Part shown: piece after piece, positions 44,549 through 53,581 of the stretch
How the letters are laid out: each line of letters starts with the position of its first letter
How positions within the stretch are numbered: position 1 is the stretch's first letter
Source of the DNA: Albirhodobacter sp042466415
Lineage (GTDB): Bacteria > Pseudomonadota > Alphaproteobacteria > Rhodobacterales > Rhodobacteraceae
Length of the DNA: 64,000 bases
Direction: 5' to 3'
NCBI RefSeq assembly: GCF_042466415.1
Contig: NZ_JAXHCH010000002.1
Span: forward strand, 1,922,001-1,986,000
Made by a program: the position numbers and the translations under genes
The notes under the pieces: generated by a model
The model's input: the letters and a program-made list of their open reading frames with translations, nothing else
Databases searched by the model: none
What the model was told of the DNA's origin: nothing

Positions 44549-45340
44549 TTAGTGACCCAGAATCTGGCTCAAGAACAGCTTCGTCCGATCGGACTGCGGG
44601 TTGTTAAAGAAGTCATGCGGGTTATTTTGCTCAACAATCTGACCTTGGTCCATGAAGATCACGCGGTTTGCCACGGCTTGGGCGAAGCCCATTTCGTGCG
44701 TTACGCAAAGCATCGTCATACCTTCTTCCGCAAGTTCGATCATGGTATCGAGGACCTCTTTGATCATCTCCGGATCAAGCGCCGAGGTTGGTTCATCGAA
44801 CAACATGATGCGCGGTTTCATACATAGCGACCGTGCAATGGCCACACGTTGCTGTTGCCCGCCCGAAAGCATACCAGGATATTTATGCGCCTGCTCGGGG
44901 ATCTTCACCTTTTCGAGGTAATACATCGCCGTCTCGATTGCTTCCTTCTTGGGTGTTTTACGGACCCAAATCGGCGCAAGCGTAAGGTTCTCAAGGATCG
45001 TCAGGTGTGGGAACAGGTTGAAGTGTTGGAACACCATACCGACCTCGGACCGAACCTTATCAATATTTTTAAGGTCGGACGTCAGCTCCGTGCCATCCAC
45101 AACAATCTGGCCGGCCTGATGTTCTTCAAGACGGTTGATGCACCGGATCAGGGTCGATTTCCCCGAACCCGAAGGCCCCGCGATCACGATACGCTCGCCC
45201 TGCTGTACAGTCAGGTTGATGTCACGCAGCACGTGGAACTGACCATACCACTTGTTCATATTGCTGATCTGGATCGCGACTTCGTCGCTGACGCCCATCT
45301 GGCTGCGTTTCACTTCACGGTCAAAATGCGGTTCTGTCAT
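44549..45340 (-). CDS. bztD: Amino-acid ABC transporter ATPase (BztD/AapP)
   Basis: 263 residues. Walker A GPSGSGKST, signature LSGGQQQRVAIAR, Walker B IMLFDEPTSALDPE and switch THEMGFA: a polar amino-acid importer ATPase. Together with two permeases and a binding protein it matches the Bzt/Aap system for Glu, Gln, Asp and Asn. Last gene of bztABCD. Confidence 0.95.
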   Translation of the reverse strand: MTEPHFDREVKRSQMGVSDEVAIQISNMNKWYGQFHVLRDINLTVQQGERIVIAGPSGSGKSTLIRCINRLEEHQAGQIVVDGTELTSDLKNIDKVRSEVGMVFQHFNLFPHLTILENLTLAPIWVRKTPKKEAIETAMYYLEKVKIPEQAHKYPGMLSGGQQQRVAIARSLCMKPRIMLFDEPTSALDPEMIKEVLDTMIELAEEGMTMLCVTHEMGFAQAVANRVIFMDQGQIVEQNNPHDFFNNPQSDRTKLFLSQILGH

Positions 45341-45351
45341 GATGCGGCTCC

Positions 45352-46668
45352 TCAGCGGTGGTCGCGTTTCAGCTTGGTCTCGAGATACATAGCGTAGCGA
45401 GACATGCCGAAGTTAATGATAAAGAAGATTGCGCCAACGAAGACGAAATATTCCCAGTAAGTGCCCTTCCACGCGAAATCAGCGCGAATGAAATCAGGGA
45501 TCGATTTCAGTGGCTCGTAGAGGCCGACGAAGGTGACGAGTGTGGTATCTTTGAACATCCCGATAAATGTCGAAACGATGCCCGGGATGGAGATCTTCAA
45601 CGCCTGCGGCAAGATGATCAGCCGCTGTGCTTTCCAGTAATCAAGACCGAGCGCATCTGCCGCCTCGTACTGACCGCGCGGCAAGGCGGCGAGACCACCA
45701 CGGATAACCTCCGCGATGTAAGCAGCGGCAAACAGCGTCACGAGGATCATAACCCGCAAAATGATATCGAACTGCGTCCCCGGAGGGAGGAAGTAGTTCA
45801 ACAATTGCGAGGCCACGAACAGCAAGGTGATGAGCGGCACGCCGCGGATGAATTCGATGAACCCAACCGAGAGCGATTTGACCAACAGCATGTCCGATTG
45901 GCGCCCCAAGGCAAGGATCACGCCCAACGGAAGCGACATTACAATCCCGCCAACACCGATAGTCACCGCGAGCAGGAAGCCCCCGAAGCGATCGGACGAT
46001 ACGGATTCAATGGAGAGCGGAACAATGCTTTGCAGCAGATCACCAAGCGGTTCTGCGGCAAATAGCCAGAACAAGACTGGCGCAAGCACCGCAGCAACTG
46101 TCCCGATAATCGCATTGCGGGGCGCGAGCGTCACCCAACCGACATAGCCAAGCGCGAAACCGGCGGCGATCATGATCTCCGTCCAAGCGGACCCGCCCCA
46201 GAGCAGGAAGATTGCGACGAGCGGATAGACGAGGGTGAACTTCAGCATCCCGCGAGGGAGATTTGTGAAGAGCACCGGTGCCAAAGCAACGAACAAGAGC
46301 ACGAAGCTCAGAACCGGACGCCAGTAGAGCTCCGGCGGATAAAAGCCGAATGTAAACTGGTGCCAGCGTTCCCGAATAACACCCCAGCACGCCCCTGTGG
46401 CGTCCTCACCGAACTGTGCGGCGATAATCGTGCGGCATTCCGCAATTGAGTTTGCATTCCAGACCCCGTGGCGGAACCAAGGGAAGAAATGGGTGAACAG
46501 GAAGTATACCGAGAAAATGCCCGCAATCGTCAGCACGGTGTTGAGGGCGCTCGAAAAGAGGTTCTCGCGTAGCCACTTCACGGCCCCTGCTTCCGCGACG
46601 GGCGCGGGTTGGGCGGGGATCATGTCACTGCGGACGTAAGCGATCGTATGTGCGTGTGTGTCGCTCAT
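45352..46668 (-). CDS. bztC: Amino-acid ABC transporter permease (BztC/AapM)
   Basis: 438 residues with about eight membrane segments. The C-terminal transport domain has VGFIEFIRGVPLITLLFVASQLLNYFLP and EVIRGGLAALPRGQYEAADALGLDYWKAQRLIILPQALKISIPG (EAA loop). The long N-terminal half with extra helices and a large loop (about 60-115) is typical of the Bzt/Aap permeases. It pairs with BztB, 11 bases before bztD. Confidence 0.94.
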   Translation of the reverse strand: MSDTHAHTIAYVRSDMIPAQPAPVAEAGAVKWLRENLFSSALNTVLTIAGIFSVYFLFTHFFPWFRHGVWNANSIAECRTIIAAQFGEDATGACWGVIRERWHQFTFGFYPPELYWRPVLSFVLLFVALAPVLFTNLPRGMLKFTLVYPLVAIFLLWGGSAWTEIMIAAGFALGYVGWVTLAPRNAIIGTVAAVLAPVLFWLFAAEPLGDLLQSIVPLSIESVSSDRFGGFLLAVTIGVGGIVMSLPLGVILALGRQSDMLLVKSLSVGFIEFIRGVPLITLLFVASQLLNYFLPPGTQFDIILRVMILVTLFAAAYIAEVIRGGLAALPRGQYEAADALGLDYWKAQRLIILPQALKISIPGIVSTFIGMFKDTTLVTFVGLYEPLKSIPDFIRADFAWKGTYWEYFVFVGAIFFIINFGMSRYAMYLETKLKRDHR

Positions 46669-46669
46669 C

Positions 46670-47923
46670 TCAACGCTCCTTCAACTTAACGGATTTGTTG
46701 TAGATGTTCATCAACCCCGAGATCGTGAGTGACAAAATCAGATAGATCAGAGCGAGAAGCAAAATGCACTCAAGCTCGCGGCCTGTCTGGTTCAGCGTCA
46801 CACCGCCGAGGGTTCCCCGAAGATCCATATAGCCCACCGCAATCGCGAGCGACGAGTTCTTGGTGAGGTTGAGGAACTGCGAAATCAGCGGGGGAATGAT
46901 GACACGAAGCGCTTGCGGCAAGATGATCAGGTTCATCGTCCGACCTGGCCGGAGGCCCAAAGCGAAAGCCGCCTCGGATTGGCCCTTCGATACAGCCATG
47001 ATACCTGCCCGAACGATTTCTGCGATGAAAGCGCCGGTGTAGAGTGACAAGCCAATCCAAAGCGCCACAAAGGCGTTGGAAATATTATTGCCACCCGTGA
47101 AGTTAAACCCTTTAAGACTTGGCAGTACGAGATGGAAGCCGAGCGCGACCAGCACAAGTGCCGTCGGCACGATCAGGATCAGAGCGGATTTCCACCAAGT
47201 TTTCGGGCGAAGGCCGGTCGCCTCCTGCTGTGCATTCGCATGTGCTGCAAGCTTCCTGTAGGCGAAGAACGATGCCCCGAAAACGACAAACAGCGCGACA
47301 ATATTCAGCGAGATCGGCAAAAGCGGCGTGTTAATGGCACCGAGGCTGTTGTCGAATGCAACCGCAGGGATGGCCGTATACCGGTTTGTAAACGCAACGG
47401 ACTCGCCAAGGATCATCGAGGACGCAGAGTTGTCACCGCGGTAGGCGTTTGGAGCCGGTGCGATCTCGGTTAGAACGGCCAATGCGACGAGGATCCAAAG
47501 CAGAACGGGGATGTTCCGGAAGGCCTCCACGTAGATCGTCATTAACCGCGCCACGAGCCAGTTGTTCGACAAGCGAAGTACACCAACAAATACGCCGACA
47601 ATCGTCGCCGTGATGCAGCCCAGAATCGCCACCCAAATCGTGTTGACCAACCCGACCAAGAGCGCCCTGAAATGGGTGTCGTCATTGGTATAGGGGATCA
47701 ATTGCTGGCCAATATCATAGCCGGCGCGATTCCATAGGAAACTGAAGTTAAAGTCTTTGCCCTGCGCGGCGAGATTGCGAATGGTGTTATCTACCAACCA
47801 ACCAGCAGCCGCCATGAAAAGCAATAAGACAACGATCTGAATAGTGATCGAGCGATAACGTGTATCGTAGATAAGTTGACTGAACCGGAAGCCTTGGCCC
47901 GGCACTGACGCTTGAGTCGTCAT
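46670..47923 (-). CDS. bztB: Amino-acid ABC transporter permease (BztB/AapQ)
   Basis: 417 residues from MTTQASVPGQGFRFSQLIYDTRYRSI, preceded by AGGGGAAA; an earlier in-frame start (48028) would run into the hairpin region. Motifs: VEAFRNIPVLLWI and EIVRAGIMAVSKGQSEAAFALGLRPGRTMNLIILPQALRVIIPP (EAA loop). It begins 136 bases past the binding-protein gene and ends 1 base before bztC. Confidence 0.94.
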   Translation of the reverse strand: MTTQASVPGQGFRFSQLIYDTRYRSITIQIVVLLLFMAAAGWLVDNTIRNLAAQGKDFNFSFLWNRAGYDIGQQLIPYTNDDTHFRALLVGLVNTIWVAILGCITATIVGVFVGVLRLSNNWLVARLMTIYVEAFRNIPVLLWILVALAVLTEIAPAPNAYRGDNSASSMILGESVAFTNRYTAIPAVAFDNSLGAINTPLLPISLNIVALFVVFGASFFAYRKLAAHANAQQEATGLRPKTWWKSALILIVPTALVLVALGFHLVLPSLKGFNFTGGNNISNAFVALWIGLSLYTGAFIAEIVRAGIMAVSKGQSEAAFALGLRPGRTMNLIILPQALRVIIPPLISQFLNLTKNSSLAIAVGYMDLRGTLGGVTLNQTGRELECILLLALIYLILSLTISGLMNIYNKSVKLKER

Positions 47924-48011
47924 TCTTTTTCCCCTGTTCCAACGCGCGAGCTGGGCTTGTGCCCTTGGTTGTATGGTTACTTTCGCGAGAAGGTTCTGAT
48001 CGCTAGAAACG

Positions 48012-48050
48012 AAAAAAGGGGCGCGCAAGGGTTTCCTTACGCGCCCCCCT
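48012..48050 (-). terminator. Hairpin between bztA and bztB (partial terminator)
   Basis: On the minus strand GGGGCGCG-TAAGG...CCTTG-CGCGCCCC followed by TTTTTT, just past the bztA stop. A good intrinsic terminator inside the operon, expected to make bztA mRNA more abundant than the downstream genes. Confidence 0.75.
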
Positions 48051-48059
48051 CAGAAAATC

Positions 48060-49076
48060 TTAACGGAACGGAGGCGAGTACAGCAGGCCGCCTTGTGTCC
48101 ACTGCGCGTTCAGACCGCGTGCGAGGCCGATCGGGGTCGATTCACCGATGGTCGCCGCGAAGATCTCGCCATAGTTGCCAGCAACCATGATCGCGCGTTT
48201 CGCCCACTCGTTGTCCAGACCGGTCATTTTGCCGAGTTCGCCATCAACGCCGAGGAGACGGTTGATTTCCGGGTTTTCAGTGCCCTTGGACAACTCTTCA
48301 ACGTTTGCCGAGGTCACGCCGTATTCTTCAGCAGCAACCAACGCGTTGAGAGTCCAGCGGACGATATCGCCCCACTGATTGTCGCCGTGGCGAACTGCAG
48401 GCCCGAGTGGCTCTTTCGAAATGATCTCCGGAAGGATGATGTGGTTTTCCGGATCAGCAAACGCTGCGCGCGTTGCTGCGAGACCCGAAGCGTCAGTCGT
48501 ATACGCGTCGCAAGCTGCTGCGAGATACTGCTGTTCACCTTCGGCGTTCGAGTTCACGGCGATAGGCTGATACGTCATGTTGTTGGCTTTAAAGTAGTCA
48601 GCCAAGTTCAATTCGGTCGTCGTACCAGTCTGGATGCAGATCGATGCGCCATCGAGCTCTTTCGCCGAGGTCACGCCGAGATCTTTACGCGCCATGAAGC
48701 CTTGACCGTCGTAGTAGTTCACGCCGACGAAATCGAGCTTAAGGTCGGTGTCGCGCGAGAAGGTCCATGTGGAGTTCCGCGACAGCATGTCGGTTTCGCC
48801 CGAGGACAAGGTCGAGAAGCGAGTCTCGCCAGTGGTCGGAACATATTTAACCTTCGATGCGTCACCCAAAACAGCCGCAGCGACAGCTTTACAGATTGCT
48901 ACGTCGAAACCGGCCCAGTTGCCGTTCGCATCCGGGGCAGCAAAGCCGACCAGACCCGTGTTGACGCCGCAGTTCAATTCGCCACGTGCTTTTACGTCAT
49001 CGAGAGTGCCCGCCGCTGCGAGACCTGCCGAGAGACCCGCAAAAGCTAGCGTGCCGAGAAATACGGATTTTTTCAT
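48060..49076 (-). CDS. bztA: Amino-acid-binding protein of Bzt/Aap transporter
   Basis: 338 residues. Sec signal peptide (MKKSVFLGTLAFAGLSAGLAAAG), then the family 3 solute-binding fold: DDVKARGELNCGVNTGLVGFAAPDANGNW, AGFDVAICKAVAAAVLG and TRFSTLSSGETDMLSRNSTWTFSRD. It is the periplasmic receptor for acidic amino acids and their amides. Highest expressed gene of the operon judging by the hairpin after it. Matches BztA/AapJ in order and length. Confidence 0.95.
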   Translation of the reverse strand: MKKSVFLGTLAFAGLSAGLAAAGTLDDVKARGELNCGVNTGLVGFAAPDANGNWAGFDVAICKAVAAAVLGDASKVKYVPTTGETRFSTLSSGETDMLSRNSTWTFSRDTDLKLDFVGVNYYDGQGFMARKDLGVTSAKELDGASICIQTGTTTELNLADYFKANNMTYQPIAVNSNAEGEQQYLAAACDAYTTDASGLAATRAAFADPENHIILPEIISKEPLGPAVRHGDNQWGDIVRWTLNALVAAEEYGVTSANVEELSKGTENPEINRLLGVDGELGKMTGLDNEWAKRAIMVAGNYGEIFAATIGESTPIGLARGLNAQWTQGGLLYSPPFR

Positions 49077-49162
49077 GTTTACCTCTTCCTGAGTTGCCGC
49101 CCGAAATGGTGCGGTCGCGTGGTCCTATTCCGAACCATAATTGAATGAGTTGACCTCAGTGA

Positions 49163-49177
49163 GCTAAGTGTGTGCCA
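49163..49177 (-). promoter_or_regulatory. Candidate sigma-54 promoter of bztA
   Basis: On the minus strand TGGCAC-ACACTTA-GC has the sigma-54 spacing GG-10 bases-GC and a perfect TGGCAC -24 element; the -12 element (TTAGC) is one base off TTTGC/TTGC. It lies 87 bases before the bztA start codon. Confidence 0.4.
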
Positions 49178-49213
49178 AATCGGTTTGGAACGTCAAGTGA
49201 AGACAGTGCTATT

Positions 49214-49230
49214 TGCATGCTTACTATGCA
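49214..49230. promoter_or_regulatory. NtrC-like dyad upstream of bztA
   Basis: TGCAT-GCTTACT-ATGCA, 17 bases in total with TGCA ends at the spacing of the NtrC consensus TGCAC-N7-GTGCA, but T/A where the consensus has C/G. It is ~70 bases upstream of the predicted sigma-54 start. Confidence 0.35.
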
Positions 49231-49300
49231 GACACCTGCTTAAAAAATGAGCAAGTGATTGCAAAATAACACTTTTATCATCAGGATAGAAACGCGGAAC

Positions 49301-50008
49301 TTATGAGCACATCGCCCAGAATTGTTCGGCATGCAGCAGCGCCTCGCGCTTAAAGGCGGCCAATTCCTCGGCCTCCTCATCTACGCCCCATGCTTCGCTC
49401 TGAAAAGTTTCATCCACGCGTGAGACATCCCACGCATCCGCCCCCGAAAGCCGTCCATGCGTTACGCCAAGGGCCAAAACCAGCGATCCTGAGATCGCAA
49501 CGAGGTCATGGAACGCGGCAATCTGGAAGGCGTCGAACGTCGCAACTTCCGCATGCAGGCGCGTTAATGATTCGGCCGGTTGGTCAATCGGAATCACACC
49601 GTTTGTTACCGCGAGAGGCGCATTAAATTTTTGCGCCGCCCATATCAGAATCGGATCCCACGCGGCTTTTTGTCGTGCCTCCAAATCGTCCTGCCCCAAG
49701 GCACGGTAGCAAAGCAGGTCCGTTCCTCCGTATTCGGCCAACATCGCCACGACCGCATCTTTTTGCGGCGTGACTTTATCGAGAGCCGAGTTCGCCATGC
49801 GAGTGAAGGGCATTGTCGTCGGATCGATTTTTCCAACCTGCGCATCCCATTCAGCGGCGATTGCATCCGCCAAACTGCGCGTCGGCACGCATAGCGCCGC
49901 CTTTGCGGGTGTCTTTACCTGACGCCCATCAAGCCCAATCAGAAATCCGGTAGCATCCTCAATCGGCGCTGCCGTTTTCCAAAACCGCTTTGCGACCCAA
50001 TCACTCAT
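49301..50008 (-). CDS. ATP12-type F1-ATPase assembly chaperone
   Basis: 235 residues of the ATP12 family: KRFWKTA, FLIGLDGRQVKTPAKAAL, AEWDAQVGKIDPTTMPFTRMANSALD, TDLLCYRA and WDPILIWA. Mitochondrial ATP12 helps the alpha subunit join the F1 complex; the alphaproteobacterial protein probably does the same. Overlaps the HAD gene by four bases; the unit rarA-crcB-rluC-HAD-ATP12 reads leftward. Confidence 0.93.
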   Translation of the reverse strand: MSDWVAKRFWKTAAPIEDATGFLIGLDGRQVKTPAKAALCVPTRSLADAIAAEWDAQVGKIDPTTMPFTRMANSALDKVTPQKDAVVAMLAEYGGTDLLCYRALGQDDLEARQKAAWDPILIWAAQKFNAPLAVTNGVIPIDQPAESLTRLHAEVATFDAFQIAAFHDLVAISGSLVLALGVTHGRLSGADAWDVSRVDETFQSEAWGVDEEAEELAAFKREALLHAEQFWAMCS

Positions 50009-50667
50009 ACCGCCCCCAGTTGCGCGTCGATGCTCCGCTCCAGCGCCTCAAAATCATCCACGATCAGCCCCGCGCCAGCGCGTTCAAGATCGGCGACGGG
50101 GTGGTACCCCCAGCTCACGCCAATCGTAGAAACGCCCGCCGCCGCGCCCATCTCCATATCGAAACTTGTATCCCCGATCATCACCGCGCGCTCGGCGGCG
50201 CAGCCCGTCTCCGACAAGGCCGCCAACACCATAGAAGGGCTTGGCTTTGAAGGGTGATCATCTGCGACCTGTAGGGAAACGAAAATCTTCTCCAATCGGT
50301 GATGCTCGATCAACGCACGCAAGCCGCGGCGCGATTTCCCTGTCGCTACGGCGAGCAAGATGTCATCCCGCGCGGCCAAGCGCCGCAACAGCGCCTCTGC
50401 CCCCGCATAAAGCGGCGCGGGGTGCGCGATGCGCGCCTGCATGAAACTCGCCTTATAGCCATCCACGATCACTGCGCGCCGCGCCGGATCGACATCGGGA
50501 ACCAGCCGCGCAACTGCCTCGGGAAGCGACAAACCGACAATCGACAAAATCTCGTCTCGCGGCGGAGGGACAAGCCCCTCCTGCCCGAAGGCAAAGCGCA
50601 TTGCCTCGAGAATATTCGCCTGACTATCCGAAATAGTCCCGTCTACGTCAAAAATTGCCAGCCGCAT
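50005..50667 (-). CDS. HAD-family phosphatase (Gph-like)
   Basis: 220 residues from MRLAIFDVDGTISDS; this start overlaps the pseudouridine-synthase stop (TGATG). HAD motifs DVDGT (I), VATGKS (II), Lys in KPSPSMV (III) and IGDTSFDMEM (IV). Similar to phosphoglycolate phosphatases and pyrophosphatases; the substrate is unproven. Middle of a tight operon. Confidence 0.92.
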   Translation of the reverse strand: MRLAIFDVDGTISDSQANILEAMRFAFGQEGLVPPPRDEILSIVGLSLPEAVARLVPDVDPARRAVIVDGYKASFMQARIAHPAPLYAGAEALLRRLAARDDILLAVATGKSRRGLRALIEHHRLEKIFVSLQVADDHPSKPSPSMVLAALSETGCAAERAVMIGDTSFDMEMGAAAGVSTIGVSWGYHPVADLERAGAGLIVDDFEALERSIDAQLGAV

Positions 50668-51734
50668 CAACGGTCCTCGAATGGATCCGCTGGCACTTCG
50701 GTGGGGTTCCAACCAAAGACATCCCACGTGTGCTCCATATGGTCGGGGAGCGGGGCAACAATCGTGACACGTGTCTTTTTGATCGGATGATCGAACGAAA
50801 TCTGACGCGCGTGCAGGTGCAGCTTACGCGAAATATCGCCGCCCAACTGCGCGCCCCATCCGTCGCCCAAGTTTTCCTGCCCCGAACCGCCATATTTGCC
50901 GTCACCGATAATCGGATGACCCAACTCCGCCATATGCGCGCGCAGCTGGTGCGTGCGGCCCGTGATCGGCACCAGGGCACACCACGAGGTGCGGCTGCCT
51001 GCAAGATCGAGTGTCGCATAGTCGGTCGTCGCGCGTTTAGCCTCGGGATAATCGTCGAGCTTGGCGGGATGCACGCAGATCATCTTCTCGCCCTCACCGC
51101 GATGGCCGTGTCCGCCCGCTTTCATCAAGCCAAACCGGATGGTGCCCATACGCGGGTGCGGAACGCCTGCGACGGCGGCCCAATAAATTTTGCGCGTGGT
51201 TTTATTGCGGAACATCTCGGACAAGGCCCGCGCAATTCTATCGGTGCGTGCGAGCAGCAAGACACCCGAGGTGTCCTTATCGAGGCGATGAACCAGTTTC
51301 GGCTTATCTTTGTAACCGAACATCAAGGCTTCCGAGAGCTTGTCGACATGCAAATCGCCCTGACCGGAGCCCCCCTGCGAGGGCAGGCCAGCGGGCTTGT
51401 TAATCGCGATGATATGCTCGTCCTTCCAGAGCACGCAGGACTGGATCATCGCCTCGTCTTCGGGCGTGATTTTCCGCGGGCGCTGCGAGGGCGCAACGTA
51501 ATCTTCGCCTCCAAATTGCATCGGATTGGGCTTGGGCAGCGGAGGCACACGCACCTCCATCCCAGGCGCCACACGTGTTGATGCTTTCGCCCGCGCGCCA
51601 TCAACACGGATCTGCCCCGTGCGGCAGAGCTTCTCAATCGCACCCTGCCCGAGCTTTTCAAACCGCTTCTTAAGCCAACGATCCAAACGTTGCTCGCCTT
51701 CATCTTCCCGAATTCTGATCAATTGAACGCTCAT
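50667..51734 (-). CDS. rluC: RluC-type 23S rRNA pseudouridine synthase
   Basis: 355 residues from MSVQLIRIREDEGEQRLDRWL, overlapping the crcB stop by four bases. S4-like RNA-binding domain at the N-terminus, then the RluA-family core with the catalytic Asp in HRLDKDTSGVLLLA and GRTHQLRAHMAELGHPIIGDGKYGG. Family members of this layout (RluC/RluD) isomerise uridines in 23S rRNA; the exact position is not certain. Confidence 0.92.
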   Translation of the reverse strand: MSVQLIRIREDEGEQRLDRWLKKRFEKLGQGAIEKLCRTGQIRVDGARAKASTRVAPGMEVRVPPLPKPNPMQFGGEDYVAPSQRPRKITPEDEAMIQSCVLWKDEHIIAINKPAGLPSQGGSGQGDLHVDKLSEALMFGYKDKPKLVHRLDKDTSGVLLLARTDRIARALSEMFRNKTTRKIYWAAVAGVPHPRMGTIRFGLMKAGGHGHRGEGEKMICVHPAKLDDYPEAKRATTDYATLDLAGSRTSWCALVPITGRTHQLRAHMAELGHPIIGDGKYGGSGQENLGDGWGAQLGGDISRKLHLHARQISFDHPIKKTRVTIVAPLPDHMEHTWDVFGWNPTEVPADPFEDR

Positions 51735-52108
51735 GCGAACCACTCCCGCGCGATCGTCATTCCAAGAAAAACAGCGGCCAAGGCGACGATCACCGTCCCT
51801 GCCACATAAACGAAGGCGAAGCCCATCTGGCCTCGCTCATACAGCGTTATCGCATCCAACGAAAACGCCGAGAAAGTCGTAAATCCGCCCAAAACCCCCG
51901 TCAGCCAAAACGGCGCATAACGCGTACCCGTCTTATGCGCGAGGATCACGACGAGAAGTCCCATCAAAAAACTTCCCAAGACATTGACCGTGAGCGTCGC
52001 GAACGGAAAACCGTGGCCAAATAGCCGCGGCGCCGCCACATTGACGCCGTAGCGCAGTGACGCGCCAATTGCCCCTCCGAGGGCGACAGGGATCAGTGTC
52101 TGGATCAT
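51731..52108 (-). CDS. crcB: Fluoride channel CrcB/FluC
   Basis: 125 residues, four membrane helices. Motifs ALGGAIGASLRYGVN, FPFATLTVNVLGSFLMG and GVLGGFTTFSAFSLDA, the signature of Fluc channels that expel fluoride. AAGGA precedes the ATG. No fluoride riboswitch was recognised upstream. It is followed at once by rluC. Confidence 0.95.
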   Translation of the reverse strand: MIQTLIPVALGGAIGASLRYGVNVAAPRLFGHGFPFATLTVNVLGSFLMGLLVVILAHKTGTRYAPFWLTGVLGGFTTFSAFSLDAITLYERGQMGFAFVYVAGTVIVALAAVFLGMTIAREWFA

Positions 52109-52164
52109 CCGCGTTCCTTGACCCTTGAGGCTTGAGAAGTCAACGCTACTTGGCCGCTATGCCC

Positions 52165-53481
52165 TTACGTATTACGCTTCTCCCGCAGTTTCGCAAACCA
52201 GTCGACGCGTTTCTTCAGATCTCGCTCAAACCCGCGCTCAACCGGTTGATAGAGAATGGGACGTTTCATCGTATCGGGGAAGTAGTTTTGCCCCGAGAAA
52301 CCATCTTCGGCATCATGATCGTATGCATAGCCCGCGCCGTAGCCCTGCTCGCCCATAAGCTTGGTCGGAGCATTCAAGATGTGCTTGGGTGGTGGCTCTG
52401 ATCCGGTTCGCCGTGCCTCAGCGCGTGCGGCTTTGTAAGCGACATATCCCGCGTTCGATTTCGGCGCGAGTGCGAGATAAATCACCGCTTGCGCCAAGGC
52501 CAATTCACCCTCGGGCGAGCCGATCCGCTCATAAATCTCCCATGCGTGGAGACAGTGCGTTTGCGCCTGCGGGTCCGCGAGGCCAATATCTTCTACCGCC
52601 ATCCGCACGAACCGGCGCGCCAGATACCGCGGGTCCTCGCCCCCCTCCAGCATCCGCGCAAACCAATAGAGCGCAGCATCGGGATCAGAACCCCGGACGG
52701 ATTTATGAAGGGCCGAGATCAGGTTATAATGTTCATCGCCAGATTTGTCGTATTTTGCGGCGCGCTTCATCAATCGCGATGACAGTGCGGAGGTGTCGAG
52801 CTTACCCGCCACTTTCCACGCCATCACCTGCTCGATGAGGTTCAGAAGCGCGCGACCGTCGCCATCCGCCATCTCCAGCAAAGCCTCACGTGCGGCACCG
52901 TCAAGCGGCAACTCGCGCTCCAATGCGCTCTCAGCCCGCTGCACCATCAATTCAAGATCAACAAGCGTCAGACGCTCAAGCACAATCACCTGAGCGCGCG
53001 AAAGCACAGCGGCGTTCAATTCGAATGACGGGTTTTCGGTCGTCGCGCCGACAAGGACAATCGTACCGTCCTCCATATGAGGAAGGAAGCTATCCTGCTG
53101 GGCTTTGTTGAATTGGTGGATCTCATCCACGAATAAGAGCGTGCCGCGCCCCTGCCCGCGACGAAGCTTTGCGGCTTCGAAAACCTTACGAAGATCGGGA
53201 ACGCCCGTGAAAATCGCCGATATCTGGACAAAAACACGATCCGATTCGTCGGCGAGCAACCGAGCGATAGTGGTTTTGCCGACGCCGGGTGGGCCCCAAA
53301 GGATCAAAGACGATAGTGAGCCACTTGCCAACATAGACCCGAGCGGCCCCTCCGCCCCCAAGACATGCGATTGCCCGATGACGTCCGCCAAAGCGCGTGG
53401 ACGAATCCGATCGGCCAATGGGCGGGGCGCATCGGTGGTGGCCGACTGAGGCGCGGAGGTTGTGTCGAAAAGATCTGCCAT
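52165..53481 (-). CDS. rarA: Replication-associated recombination protein RarA
   Basis: 438 residues from MADLFDTTSAP (a TTG two codons earlier is less likely). AAA+ ATPase: Walker A GPPGVGKTT, Walker B LLFVDEIHQFNKAQQD, sensor motif GATTENPSFELNAAVLSRAQV and the C-terminal clamp-loader-like domain. RarA/MgsA acts at stalled replication forks. It is upstream of crcB-rluC; a 56-base gap. Confidence 0.94.
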   Translation of the reverse strand: MADLFDTTSAPQSATTDAPRPLADRIRPRALADVIGQSHVLGAEGPLGSMLASGSLSSLILWGPPGVGKTTIARLLADESDRVFVQISAIFTGVPDLRKVFEAAKLRRGQGRGTLLFVDEIHQFNKAQQDSFLPHMEDGTIVLVGATTENPSFELNAAVLSRAQVIVLERLTLVDLELMVQRAESALERELPLDGAAREALLEMADGDGRALLNLIEQVMAWKVAGKLDTSALSSRLMKRAAKYDKSGDEHYNLISALHKSVRGSDPDAALYWFARMLEGGEDPRYLARRFVRMAVEDIGLADPQAQTHCLHAWEIYERIGSPEGELALAQAVIYLALAPKSNAGYVAYKAARAEARRTGSEPPPKHILNAPTKLMGEQGYGAGYAYDHDAEDGFSGQNYFPDTMKRPILYQPVERGFERDLKKRVDWFAKLREKRNT

Positions 53482-53581
53482 AGCCAATTGCTAGCGCGCA
53501 GAAGGGCAAACGAAAAGCCCTCCTGCGCGAATGGCATGTCTATGCGCTGTCACGGCATATCGCCACGCACCAGCGGGTCGA

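Noticed and set aside
52109..52164. Fluoride riboswitch upstream of crcB
   Set aside because: Only 56 bases and no matching conserved core.
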